In this document: positions 8,549 through 16,239 of the stretch, piece by piece
Layout of the letters: each line of letters opens with the position of its first letter
How positions within the stretch are numbered: the first letter of the stretch is position 1
From: Kosakonia sacchari
Lineage (GTDB): Bacteria; Pseudomonadota; Gammaproteobacteria; Enterobacterales; Enterobacteriaceae
Assembly (NCBI GenBank): GCA_900109485.1
Contig: FOAY01000007.1
Location: forward strand, 147,156-211,155
DNA: 64,000 nt
Direction of reading: 5' to 3'
The notes under the pieces: model-generated
The model's database searches: none
Seen by the model: only the letters and a program-made list of their open reading frames with translations
What the model was told of the DNA's origin: nothing
Made by a program: the position numbers and the translations under genes

Positions 8549-9376
8549 TTATGCGTATTCCCACCACAACTTATCTAATTCGTACCACTTATCTCCCGGC
8601 TGCGGCGTCTTCTCCCATGGTTTATCAATGATGTAATGGATATTCTTTACCCGCGCGAGATCCCACATCTGCGGATGCTGGAGCGCCAGGGTTTTTAATG
8701 CGTTATAGCCGTAATGCAACGGCTGCCAGCGATCGCGGAACACCTCGTTGAGAAAATCCTGCTCGGCAAAAATGTACGCTGAAATATCAGCTTTCTCTGC
8801 CAGCCGCTGCATCATCTGCTGATACATCGCCTCGTCCGGCGTCAGCACCAGAAAACCGCCGTTGAGGTAGTTATCCAGCGACGCGGGCGGATGGCCGTGC
8901 ATCCCGGGATCATCACACCAACTGTAATAGCAGTTTTCCGGCCGCCAGCGTTCCGGGTAGCTGGCAATGCGATTGGGATTACAGCGACAGGCATGGCAGG
9001 CGGCAATGGTGTCTGCGGCGAGCGGCAGCGAAAACACCTCATCCATATTGTTAATCACCAGCATATCGGCATCGAGAAAGGCCACCCGCTGGTACTCCGT
9101 CAACCGCCACACCGCCAGCTTGCTCCACACCTCGGCAAAACGTTCATTGGCATAGCGCTGCGCCAGCGCCGGATCCGGGCCTATCACCGGGACTTCCTGC
9201 ACCCGGCAACCCTGCGTGTGCAGATGCTGGCGCAGATTGTCATCAATCGCTGGCGTCACCATGACCACCAGCGGCCACGGCGAACCGCTGGCGCGCAGCG
9301 AGCGCTGCAACGTCTCCACGCCGCGCAGATAATCCGGCTGCGTCAGCAGCGTCACCCAGGCAAATGCGCCGCTCAT
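8549..9376 (-). CDS. GT8-family glycosyltransferase (glycogenin/galactinol-synthase-like)
   Basis: A 275-residue glycosyltransferase. The start at 9376 (MSGAFAWVTLL) gives an ATGA overlap with the upstream oxidase stop; the longer in-frame extension lies inside that gene. GT8 hallmarks are the DAD metal motif at residues 102-104 (AFLDADMLV), the YLNGGFLVL acceptor loop, the AEQDFLN helix and the late HYIIDKPW. The arrangement resembles eukaryotic galactinol synthase and glycogenin more than LPS GT8 enzymes such as WaaO. Donor (UDP-sugar) and acceptor are unknown. Coupling to an aldonolactone-oxidase-like enzyme suggests a joint sugar-derivative pathway. Confidence 0.8.
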   Translation of the reverse strand: MSGAFAWVTLLTQPDYLRGVETLQRSLRASGSPWPLVVMVTPAIDDNLRQHLHTQGCRVQEVPVIGPDPALAQRYANERFAEVWSKLAVWRLTEYQRVAFLDADMLVINNMDEVFSLPLAADTIAACHACRCNPNRIASYPERWRPENCYYSWCDDPGMHGHPPASLDNYLNGGFLVLTPDEAMYQQMMQRLAEKADISAYIFAEQDFLNEVFRDRWQPLHYGYNALKTLALQHPQMWDLARVKNIHYIIDKPWEKTPQPGDKWYELDKLWWEYA

Positions 9377-10755
9377 GCCAGTAGCTCCGTCATAAAGGCG
9401 TTGAGGAATTTCCCCTGCGGATCGAGCTGCTGGCGAACTTCCTGAAACGCCGACCACTGCGGATAAAGCGTGGGCCAGTCGTACAGTGTCGGATCGTAAT
9501 ATTTTCCCCAGTGCGGCTTACCGCCTTCTTCCGCCAGCAGCCGCTCGGCGGCGCGCAGGAATTCCAGCCCCTCTTCAGAGAGCGAGCCATCGGCGGCGTA
9601 ATAGACCACAAAACCGAAAAAACAGGTCGGTTCCTGCCACGCCGGGCTGAGCCAGGCCTGTGAAGGCCCGGTGCAGCGCAAAATAATCGGGTAGTGCATA
9701 TGCGGATGTGAGCGGGTATGCCACGCCTTAATTCGCGCTATCACCGCCGGAGCGCGCGCCATGGGAACGCTGATTTCAATATTGATTTGCGGCGTGGCAA
9801 TCCCCCGGCAAAAAAGCTGGTAAATGTCGCCAATCACATCGGTGAAATCTTTAAAGCGCGTGACGGTGCGAAACGGTTTGCCGTTGTCATCGACAATCTG
9901 TGTGTCGTCGCGCATCTGCTCCAGCGTTTTATCGACGGTCGCGTTCATCTCCGTGTCCGTCTCTTCCATTTCGACCAGATCGCCGTGATTGGCGTGCCAG
10001 CGCGCCTGCTCTTCGGCGGTGGCTCCGCGGGCCTTCCACGCATGAATTTTATTTTCATCCGGGAACCACCAGGCTTTGCTGAACGCCCATTGTGCGTTCC
10101 AGTCGTTCAGATCGTCCACCAGCGTATCGGCAGGGCTGGCGCTTTTGAAACAGGTAAAAAGGGTAAAAGGGCGGGTACGCAGTGTGACGGCGCTGATGGC
10201 ACCGAGCGTGCCCAGACCAAGCTGTGCCGCGCCAAACCAGCGATGCTGGCGATCGATCTCATGCACGTTGCCTGTGGCATCAACCAGCCGGATACGCAGC
10301 GCTTCATCCGCCAGCGAGCTTTGCTGCATTCCTTGGCCGTGGGTGCCGGTGGAGATCGCGCCCGCCAGCGTCTGCACATCAATCACACCCGGCGAGGCGG
10401 CCAGCATGCGGTTCATCGCGGTCAGCGTTTCAAACATCTCATGCAGCGGCGTTCCTGCGCCAAAGGTCACGCTGTCGTTGTCCACTTCCAGCACGCCCCG
10501 CAGGCGAGAAAGATCGATAAGCCGGTCTTCCGGGCCGCTAAGCGCCAGCATTCTGCCCGGCGACATCCGATTGCCGATAAAGCGAATTTTGCCCGTCGCA
10601 GCGGCGATCATCTCCTGCAATTGCGCTTCGTTCTCCGGCGTTTGCAGGGCATTTTCTGCCGCCAGCGTGGCGTTTTTCGCCCAGTTGAGAATCGCCGGAT
10701 CGCGTGGGTCCGGGTGCGGCAGGCGGCGCGGAAACAGGGTTTGCGTGGCAATCAT
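9373..10755 (-). CDS. FAD-binding D-arabinono-1,4-lactone oxidase-like enzyme
   Basis: A 460-residue oxidase. The start at 10755 (MIATQTLFPRR) has AAGGAG six or seven bases upstream; the longer upstream reading frame has no similarity to the family. The N-terminal half is a PCMH/FAD_binding_4 domain (KIRFIGNRMSPG, GAGTPLHEMFETL, AGAISTGTHGQG). The C-terminal half is an ALO domain ending HWGKYYDPTLYDWPTLYPQW, with HWGK the conserved active-site segment of aldonolactone and alditol oxidases. Members oxidise sugar lactones or alditols with oxygen. The substrate cannot be named. It is coupled to the GT8 gene by an ATGA overlap. Confidence 0.82.
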   Translation of the reverse strand: MIATQTLFPRRLPHPDPRDPAILNWAKNATLAAENALQTPENEAQLQEMIAAATGKIRFIGNRMSPGRMLALSGPEDRLIDLSRLRGVLEVDNDSVTFGAGTPLHEMFETLTAMNRMLAASPGVIDVQTLAGAISTGTHGQGMQQSSLADEALRIRLVDATGNVHEIDRQHRWFGAAQLGLGTLGAISAVTLRTRPFTLFTCFKSASPADTLVDDLNDWNAQWAFSKAWWFPDENKIHAWKARGATAEEQARWHANHGDLVEMEETDTEMNATVDKTLEQMRDDTQIVDDNGKPFRTVTRFKDFTDVIGDIYQLFCRGIATPQINIEISVPMARAPAVIARIKAWHTRSHPHMHYPIILRCTGPSQAWLSPAWQEPTCFFGFVVYYAADGSLSEEGLEFLRAAERLLAEEGGKPHWGKYYDPTLYDWPTLYPQWSAFQEVRQQLDPQGKFLNAFMTELLA

Positions 10756-10868
10756 CGGCGGCTCCTTGCTGAAACAGGGGTGATTAACCAAGCGTAGCCC
10801 ATCAGGCAATCGCGTGAAGCAGATTGCGCCTGGTTGTACGCTCAAGCGATCAACCGGGCGTCGATCGC

Positions 10869-11825
10869 TTAATCCACGCGGTTTTGCGGTTGTCCGGCAA
10901 TAAACGCGGCGACGTTTTCCACCGTTGTCGCAAGAATGCGCCCGCGCGCTTCCACCGACGCCCAGGCAATATGCGGGGTGATCAGGCAGTTTTTGGCGCA
11001 CAGCAACGGGTTATCGGCAGCAGGCGGTTCGCTGGAGAGCACATCCACGGCCGCGCCTGCGACATGGCCTGCATTCAACGCGGCAGCCAGATCCGCTTCA
11101 TTTATCAGATCGCCGCGCGAGGCGTTCAGCAGCAGTACGCCGGGTTTCATTTTTTGCAGTGTGCTGTGGTTGATCATCCCTTTGGTGGCAGGCGTCAGCG
11201 GGCAGTGCAGGCTGATGACATCGGCTTCGGCGTACAGCGTGTCGGGATCGACATAACGCACGTTACTGTTTTCCGCCCTTTTTGCTGAGCCTGTCGCGCA
11301 GGCCAGCACCGTCATCCCCATCGCCTGGGCGATAGCGCCAACTGCCTGGCCGATGCGGCCATAACCGATAATGCCGATCTTTTTGCCCGCCAGTTCAATC
11401 ATCGGGTTCAGCCAGTAACACCAACTGTTGCGCTGCTGCCAGCCCCCGGCGCGAACATCCGCACTGTGTTCGCTGACGCGGTTACACAGCGCCAGCAGCA
11501 GTGCGGTGGTGAATTGCGCCACCGTGGCGGTGCCGTAGGAGGGCACATTGGCGACGGCAATACCGCGCAAACGCGCGGCGCTCAGATCGATAATGTTATA
11601 GCCGGTGGCGGTGACGGCGATAAATTTCAGCTCCGGACACTGGCTGAACACCGCTTCGCCCAGCGCCACTTTGTTGGTGATGGCGACATCGGCGTTCGCC
11701 AGCCTTTCTGCCACTTGCTCCGGCGTGGAGTTGTCATATACCGCCACCTCGCCCAGTTGCTCCAGCCCCTGCCAGCTCAGATCGCCCGGATTAAGAATAC
11801 CGCCATCTAACACAACAATTTTCAT
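10869..11825 (-). CDS. D-2-hydroxyacid dehydrogenase (HprA/glycerate dehydrogenase-like)
   Basis: A 318-residue NAD(P)-dependent D-2-hydroxyacid dehydrogenase. The Rossmann motif GIIGYGRIGQAVG lies near residues 149-161. The catalytic arginine is in NASRGDLINE, the glutamate in DVLSSEPP and the histidine in ITPHIAWAS. N-terminal features (YNIIDLSAARLRGI, NVPSYGTATVAQ) match glycerate/hydroxypyruvate reductases. It is monocistronic in appearance, 113 bases upstream of the lactone oxidase on the same strand, so cotranscription is possible. A perfect 8-base inverted repeat (AAGCGATC/GATCGCTT) spans its stop codon. Confidence 0.85.
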   Translation of the reverse strand: MKIVVLDGGILNPGDLSWQGLEQLGEVAVYDNSTPEQVAERLANADVAITNKVALGEAVFSQCPELKFIAVTATGYNIIDLSAARLRGIAVANVPSYGTATVAQFTTALLLALCNRVSEHSADVRAGGWQQRNSWCYWLNPMIELAGKKIGIIGYGRIGQAVGAIAQAMGMTVLACATGSAKRAENSNVRYVDPDTLYAEADVISLHCPLTPATKGMINHSTLQKMKPGVLLLNASRGDLINEADLAAALNAGHVAGAAVDVLSSEPPAADNPLLCAKNCLITPHIAWASVEARGRILATTVENVAAFIAGQPQNRVD

Positions 11826-11932
11826 AGGTCACCCGTTTGGTGTTTTTTCATCACGCCATCAACTTAGACGATGTGCTGCCGGGGAGTAAGCACTTTCTTC
11901 ATGCCTTTCAGGGGGAATCAGGAGGGGGAGAG

Positions 11933-11960
11933 AAAAGTGGCAACGCGGAGCCGCATTGCC
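11933..11960 (-). terminator. Terminator of the eat-eutBC operon
   Basis: On the minus strand GGCAATGCGG-CT-CCGCGTTGCC forms a 10-bp stem with one G-U pair, followed by ACTTTTCTC. It lies seven bases past the eutC stop. Confidence 0.7.
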
Positions 11961-11966
11961 AACGGG

Positions 11967-12746
11967 TTAACTCGTTGCGGTAATCCGCGGCGTGACGCGG
12001 CCATGCAGCGCCGGGTTGTCGCTCTCATCTTTCAGGTGTACGCCGGTCAGACGACGTAAAAACGCCTGTTCCAGCAGCCACGCCAGTTTAAAGGCCGCCG
12101 CTTCGTAATTCAGCCCTTCCGGGCGAATGTTGGAGATGCAGTTGCGTTCCGACTCAATGCGTACGCGCTGCGGCTTCCAGGTGAGATAGACGCCCAGGCT
12201 GTCCGGCGAGGACAAACCGGGCCGCTCGCCAATCAGAATGGCCACCGCTTTGCTGCCCAGCGTTTCGCCGATATCGTCGCCCAGCGCCACGCGTGACTGG
12301 TGCGCCAGCACAATCGGCCCGAGCGAAATCCCCAGCGTTTCAAGGTAGGGCAGCAGGGCGCGGATTAAGCCCACGGACTGGCGGTGTACCGCGTGCGATG
12401 ACAAGCCATCGCCAATCACCAGCAGCAGATCGTGCGCGGGCGTACGGCTGGCGGCGAGATCGGCACGGCTCTCTTCGCTCAGCATGCGCCCCAGATCCGG
12501 GCGGTTGAGATAGATATGTCGGTCCGACGCCGCGCTGTGCGCTTCCAGCGTGCTCAGCCCCAGTTCATGGAGCTGGTTTGCCAGGCCGTCACTGTCGAAG
12601 GGTTGATGGATGGCGTCACGCGCCTGGGCGTGGGCAAGACCAAATTTCAGCACTTCATCGGTTGGCAGGCTGGCGCCGCTGCGCCCCAGCGCAATGCGGG
12701 CGTCGGTGAATTCGCGCAGCAGGGACCAGGCATCAGGCGAGTTCAT
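11967..12746 (-). CDS. eutC: Ethanolamine ammonia-lyase, small subunit
   Basis: A 259-residue EutC (E. coli 295), which with EutB forms the adenosylcobalamin-dependent lyase converting ethanolamine to acetaldehyde and ammonia. Family blocks include FTDARIALGRSGASLPT, NRPDLGRMLSEES, DLLLVIGDGLSSHAV and LIGERPGLSSPDSLGVYLT. The protein lacks the N-terminal microcompartment-targeting extension of E. coli EutC, in keeping with a minimal operon without shell genes. Its start overlaps the eutB stop by four bases. No other eut genes are in the window, so the acetaldehyde must be handled elsewhere. Confidence 0.95.
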   Translation of the reverse strand: MNSPDAWSLLREFTDARIALGRSGASLPTDEVLKFGLAHAQARDAIHQPFDSDGLANQLHELGLSTLEAHSAASDRHIYLNRPDLGRMLSEESRADLAASRTPAHDLLLVIGDGLSSHAVHRQSVGLIRALLPYLETLGISLGPIVLAHQSRVALGDDIGETLGSKAVAILIGERPGLSSPDSLGVYLTWKPQRVRIESERNCISNIRPEGLNYEAAAFKLAWLLEQAFLRRLTGVHLKDESDNPALHGRVTPRITATS

Positions 12747-14131
12747 GCAGGCGTTCCTTGTGGTATCACGGTCAGTAACGGATGGTTTGCGCCGGTAAGG
12801 CGTAACTGGCCGTGGGTGTCGATAATCTGCATCCGCGTCAGCCAGTCAGCGAACTCCGGCGCGTGCTTCAGCCCCAGCAGGCGGCGCGCGTAGAGCGCAT
12901 CATGGAATGAGGTGCTCTGATAGTTGAGCATGATGTCATCTGCGCCCGGTACGCCAATCAGGAAGGTCAGCCCGGCGGTGCACAGCAGCGTCAGCAGCGT
13001 ATCCATATCGTCCTGATCCGCTTCAGCATGATTGGTGTAACAGACGTCGCAGCCAATCGGCAGCCCCATCAGTTTGCCGCAGAAGTGATCCTCCAGCCCG
13101 GCGCGGATAATCTGCTTGCCGTCATACAGGTATTCCGGGCCGATAAACCCAACCACCGTGTTGACGAGCAGCGGTTTAAAGTGCCGCGCTACCGCATAGG
13201 CGCGCGCTTCACAGGTTTGCTGATCGACGCCATGATGGGCGTTCGCCGACAGGCAACTGCCCTGGCCGGTTTCGAAATACATCACGTTATCGCCCAGCGT
13301 TCCGCGCTTCAGCGAAAGCGCGGCCTCGTGCGCCTCCTGCAATAGCGCGAGGTTGATACCAAAGCCGCTGTTTGCCGCTTCCGTGCCGGCGACCGACTGA
13401 AACACCAGATCCACCGGCGCGCCGCGCTCAATCAGCTGTAACGTGTTGGTGACGTGCGTCAGCACGCAGGACTGTGTGGGAATGGCAAAACGGTCGATGA
13501 TGTCCGCCATCATATGGTTCAGCTTTTGCAGCACCGGCAGGCTGTCGCTGGCCGGGTTGATACCGACCACCGCATCGCCCGCGCCGTAAAGCAGGCCATC
13601 CAGCATGCTGGCGGCAATGCCTTTCAGATCGTCAGTCGGGTGGTTGGGTTGCAGGCGCACGCTGAGGTGGCCGGGCAAACCGATGGTGTTGCGAAAGCGG
13701 GTGATGACGCTGCATTTGCTGGCGGCAAGGATCAAATCCTGGTTGCGCATCAGTTTGCTGACGGCGGCGGCCATTTCCGGGGTGATCGCCGGAGCAACCT
13801 GGCTCAGCAACGCGGTATCGGTGGTATCGGCCAGCAGCCAGTCACGAAATTCGCCCACCGTCAGATGGGCGATTAACGTAAAGGCGGCGCTGTCGTGGGT
13901 GTCGATGATGAGGCGAGTCACCTCATCTTTTTCATAGGGAACCAGCGGGTTGTCGAGGATCTCGCGCAGCGGTATATCGGCAAGGGCGATTTTTGCCGCC
14001 ATGCGCTCTTCGGCTGATTGTGCTGCAACCCCGGCCAGCACATCCCCGGAACGCGCCGGGGAGGCTTTGGCCATCACCTCTTTCAGGCTGGCGAACCGCC
14101 ATGTGCGGTGCGCCAGAGTGGTTTTATACAT
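12743..14131 (-). CDS. eutB: Ethanolamine ammonia-lyase, large subunit
   Basis: A 462-residue EutB, close to the usual 453-465. It is the TIM-barrel catalytic subunit that binds ethanolamine and B12. Recognisable blocks are FKSLKEVMAKASPARSGD-like at the start, AGDAVVGINPASDS, VFQSVAGTEAANSGFG, YFETGQGSCLSANAHHG and CYTNHAEADQDDMD. It lies between the permease and eutC genes, nine bases after the permease stop. The set eat-eutB-eutC without shell or reactivation genes resembles the nitrogen-scavenging type found in pseudomonads. Confidence 0.96.
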   Translation of the reverse strand: MYKTTLAHRTWRFASLKEVMAKASPARSGDVLAGVAAQSAEERMAAKIALADIPLREILDNPLVPYEKDEVTRLIIDTHDSAAFTLIAHLTVGEFRDWLLADTTDTALLSQVAPAITPEMAAAVSKLMRNQDLILAASKCSVITRFRNTIGLPGHLSVRLQPNHPTDDLKGIAASMLDGLLYGAGDAVVGINPASDSLPVLQKLNHMMADIIDRFAIPTQSCVLTHVTNTLQLIERGAPVDLVFQSVAGTEAANSGFGINLALLQEAHEAALSLKRGTLGDNVMYFETGQGSCLSANAHHGVDQQTCEARAYAVARHFKPLLVNTVVGFIGPEYLYDGKQIIRAGLEDHFCGKLMGLPIGCDVCYTNHAEADQDDMDTLLTLLCTAGLTFLIGVPGADDIMLNYQSTSFHDALYARRLLGLKHAPEFADWLTRMQIIDTHGQLRLTGANHPLLTVIPQGTPA

Positions 14132-14140
14132 TGCGTCTCC

Positions 14141-15517
14141 TCAGGAGATAGCGCGCAGTTGCGGATCCAGCGCGGCACGTTCGCGCGCCGATGCGGTTTT
14201 ACGAAACCACATATAACCGCCCAGCATCATCACGGCGAAAATCAGCGCCAGCAGGGTGTTGTACCAGACCATCGCCACCAGGCAGAGAACCGCCATGCCG
14301 AGCGCAAAAGCCGGTGCGTACGGGAACAATGGCGCTTTAAACGGACGCTCAAGTTCCGGCTCGCTGCGGCGCAGCTTGAACAGCGCGGCCATGGAGATGA
14401 TATACATAACAATAGCGCCAAAGACCGACATCGTCACAATGCAGGCGGTAAGCGGCATGCCGCTGATGGTGATCAGCGAATCGGAGAAGATCGCCGCAAT
14501 CCCCACCACGCCACCGGCGAGGATCGCCAGAATCGGCGTACGGGTTTTACGGTTCAGGTTAGCCAGGCTGGCAGGCAGGTAACCCGCGCGCGCCAGCGAG
14601 TAGATCTGGCGGGAGTAGCCCATAATAATGCCGTGGAATGAGGCGACCAGGCCAAACAGACCGAGCCAGACCAGCATATGCAACCAGCCGCTGCTGCTGC
14701 CGACCACCACTTTCATTGCCTGCGGCAGCGGATCGTTGATGTTCGACAGCGTGCGCCAGTCGCCAACGCCGCCCGCCAGAATCATCACGCCCACCGCCAG
14801 TACCGTCAGCGTCAGAATGCCGCCGCCGAGCGCACGCGGAATGGTGCGTTTCGGATCTTTGGCTTCTTCTGCCGCCATTGATGCGCCTTCAATCGCCAGG
14901 AAGAACCAGATAGCAAACGGGATAGCCGCAAACATGCCCGGCAGCGCGAGGCCGCTGAAGCTTTCTGCGCCTGCCCAGCCGTTGGCGGTGAAGTTGCTCC
15001 ACGAGAAACCCGGTGCCACCACGCCCATAAACACCAGCAGTTCGAAAATCGCCAGCAGGGTGACAATCAGCTCGAAGGTGGCGGCAATACCGACGCCCAG
15101 AATGTTAAGCACCATAAAGATGACGTACGCGCCGCAGGCCACCCATTTCGGATCGAGCGACGGGAACTGCACGTTCAGGTAAGCGCCAATCGCCATGGCG
15201 ATCGCCGGTGGTGCAAAGACGAACTCGATGAGCGTGGCAAACCCGGCGATAAACCCGCCGGTGGGCCCGAAGGCGCGATAGGCGTAAGCGAAAGGCCCGC
15301 CCGCATGTGGGATCGCTGTGGTCAGCTCGGTAAAGCTAAAAATAAAGGCGCAGTACATGGCGGCAATCGCCAGCGCGACAATCAGAAAGCCGAGCGTTCC
15401 GGCCTGCGACCAGCCATAACTCCAGCCGAAGTATTCCCCTGAAATAACCAGTCCGACGGCAATGCCCCACAGACGGAAGCTGCCGAGTGTTCTTTTTAGT
15501 GTTGTTTGTGTGTTCAT
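14141..15517 (-). CDS. eat: Ethanolamine permease, APC superfamily
   Basis: A 458-residue APC-superfamily transporter with about 12 membrane segments. Typical features are GEYFGWSYGWSQAGTLGFL in the first segments, AIPHAGGPFAYAYRAFGPTGG and EEAKDPKRTIPRAL. It belongs to the Eat family of proton-linked ethanolamine importers, unrelated to EutH. It is first in the operon, upstream of eutBC, behind a sigma-54 promoter 40-57 bases before its ATG. The spacing leaves a leader of about 30 bases. Confidence 0.9.
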   Translation of the reverse strand: MNTQTTLKRTLGSFRLWGIAVGLVISGEYFGWSYGWSQAGTLGFLIVALAIAAMYCAFIFSFTELTTAIPHAGGPFAYAYRAFGPTGGFIAGFATLIEFVFAPPAIAMAIGAYLNVQFPSLDPKWVACGAYVIFMVLNILGVGIAATFELIVTLLAIFELLVFMGVVAPGFSWSNFTANGWAGAESFSGLALPGMFAAIPFAIWFFLAIEGASMAAEEAKDPKRTIPRALGGGILTLTVLAVGVMILAGGVGDWRTLSNINDPLPQAMKVVVGSSSGWLHMLVWLGLFGLVASFHGIIMGYSRQIYSLARAGYLPASLANLNRKTRTPILAILAGGVVGIAAIFSDSLITISGMPLTACIVTMSVFGAIVMYIISMAALFKLRRSEPELERPFKAPLFPYAPAFALGMAVLCLVAMVWYNTLLALIFAVMMLGGYMWFRKTASARERAALDPQLRAIS

Positions 15518-15556
15518 TCTTTTTACTGCCTCGCCATTAATACAGTTGCAGGCAGA

Positions 15557-15574
15557 GTTGCAAAGTCAGTGCCA
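15557..15574 (-). promoter_or_regulatory. Sigma-54 (RpoN) promoter of eat-eutBC
   Basis: Read on the minus strand the bases are TGGCACTGACTTTGCAAC, matching the consensus TGGCAC-N5-TTGCA exactly. The invariant GG (15573-15572) and GC (15561-15560) are ten bases apart. Transcription should start near 15548. Confidence 0.85.
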
Positions 15575-15624
15575 GAAAAAAGAAACCTTCTGGCTCATGG
15601 GGTTACAGGCAACACAGCGGTAAA

Positions 15625-15641
15625 TGCACGATAAGAGTGCA
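15625..15641. promoter_or_regulatory. NtrC-type upstream activator site for eat
   Basis: TGCAC at 15625-15629 and GTGCA at 15637-15641 are inverted halves separated by seven bases, the exact geometry of NtrC sites. The centre is about 85 bases upstream of the predicted start. A weaker TGCA-N8-TGCA repeat lies at 15663-15678. Confidence 0.65.
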
Positions 15642-16062
15642 CCGCCGACGACCGAAAACGAGTGCAGGCTGCCCTGCAATGGTGAAAGCGAGGAAGAAAC
15701 TCTCTAAGGTGAAATTAACTGTGCAAGTGGGGACAGAAACAGCCACTGAGGCGATTTTTGGAAATATAATAGGGAATAACTGGAAATTTAAATCCGATAA
15801 TTCTTACGTCGCTTTGCGCATTGGATGCTTTAATTAATACAACGGCGCTACGTTTATTTTTTTATTTTCACAATAAGTTAACACATTGATTTTATGGCGT
15901 GATTTGGCTCTTTTTTGTGAGCGGTTACACATATTAATCAGGTGAATGCCTGATGTTAAATATTCTTCTGGATAATAGATTGACCTGATTTTTCTCAGCC
16001 ATTAATTTGGAAAAAAAACAGCTTCAGGCAAATCCAGGAATATTTAACAAAGGAGGATATAT
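15642..16062. other. AT-rich intergenic stretch, no gene recognised
   Basis: Beyond the NtrC site the sequence becomes strongly AT-rich to 16062. A 66-codon frame at 15637-15837 has no ribosome site or recognisable content and overlaps the activator site, so I do not call it. The last bases lead into a strong Shine-Dalgarno sequence before a small ORF. Confidence 0.6.
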
Positions 16063-16152
16063 ATGGCCTGGCGACCGATTTTATATGTCATCCTGACGCA
16101 TAATCCTCGTCTGAACAGCAGGCGGGCGCAGCTGCGGCTGGTGCAGGGTTGA
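16063..16152 (+). CDS. Candidate 29-residue small protein
   Basis: ATG at 16063 is preceded by AAAGGAGG with a spacing of six to seven bases, the best ribosome site in this part of the window. The product starts MAWRPILYVILTHNPRLN and ends in a basic tail (SRRAQLRLVQG). It would have a short hydrophobic stretch and about five arginines. I do not recognise it. A long hairpin follows at 16159-16190 (GTGCCGGA...TCCGGCAC with an inner AAGG/CCTT pair). It could be a small membrane peptide or a leader. Confidence 0.35.
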   Translation: MAWRPILYVILTHNPRLNSRRAQLRLVQG

Positions 16153-16158
16153 ATGCAT

Positions 16159-16190
16159 GCGTGCCGGATAAGGATTTTGCCTTCTCCGGC
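16159..16190 (+). terminator. Hairpin after the small ORF
   Basis: GTGCCGGA pairs with TCCGGCAC across a loop that itself pairs AAGG with CCTT. The T-tract is poor, so termination is uncertain. The facing gene (the OlsF-like acyltransferase) ends at 16240. Confidence 0.4.
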
Positions 16191-16239
16191 ACGAAAGCCA
16201 ACGCTCAGGTCAGCGGCGCGTTACACTTTTTAGCAACAT

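Noticed and set aside
8165-8567. Several 60-127-codon frames on both strands
   Set aside because: They are translations of the tandem REP units and repeat the same peptide pieces.
15637-15837. 66-codon frame in the eat upstream region
   Set aside because: No ribosome site, no recognisable protein pattern, and it overlaps the NtrC-type site; it lies in promoter DNA.
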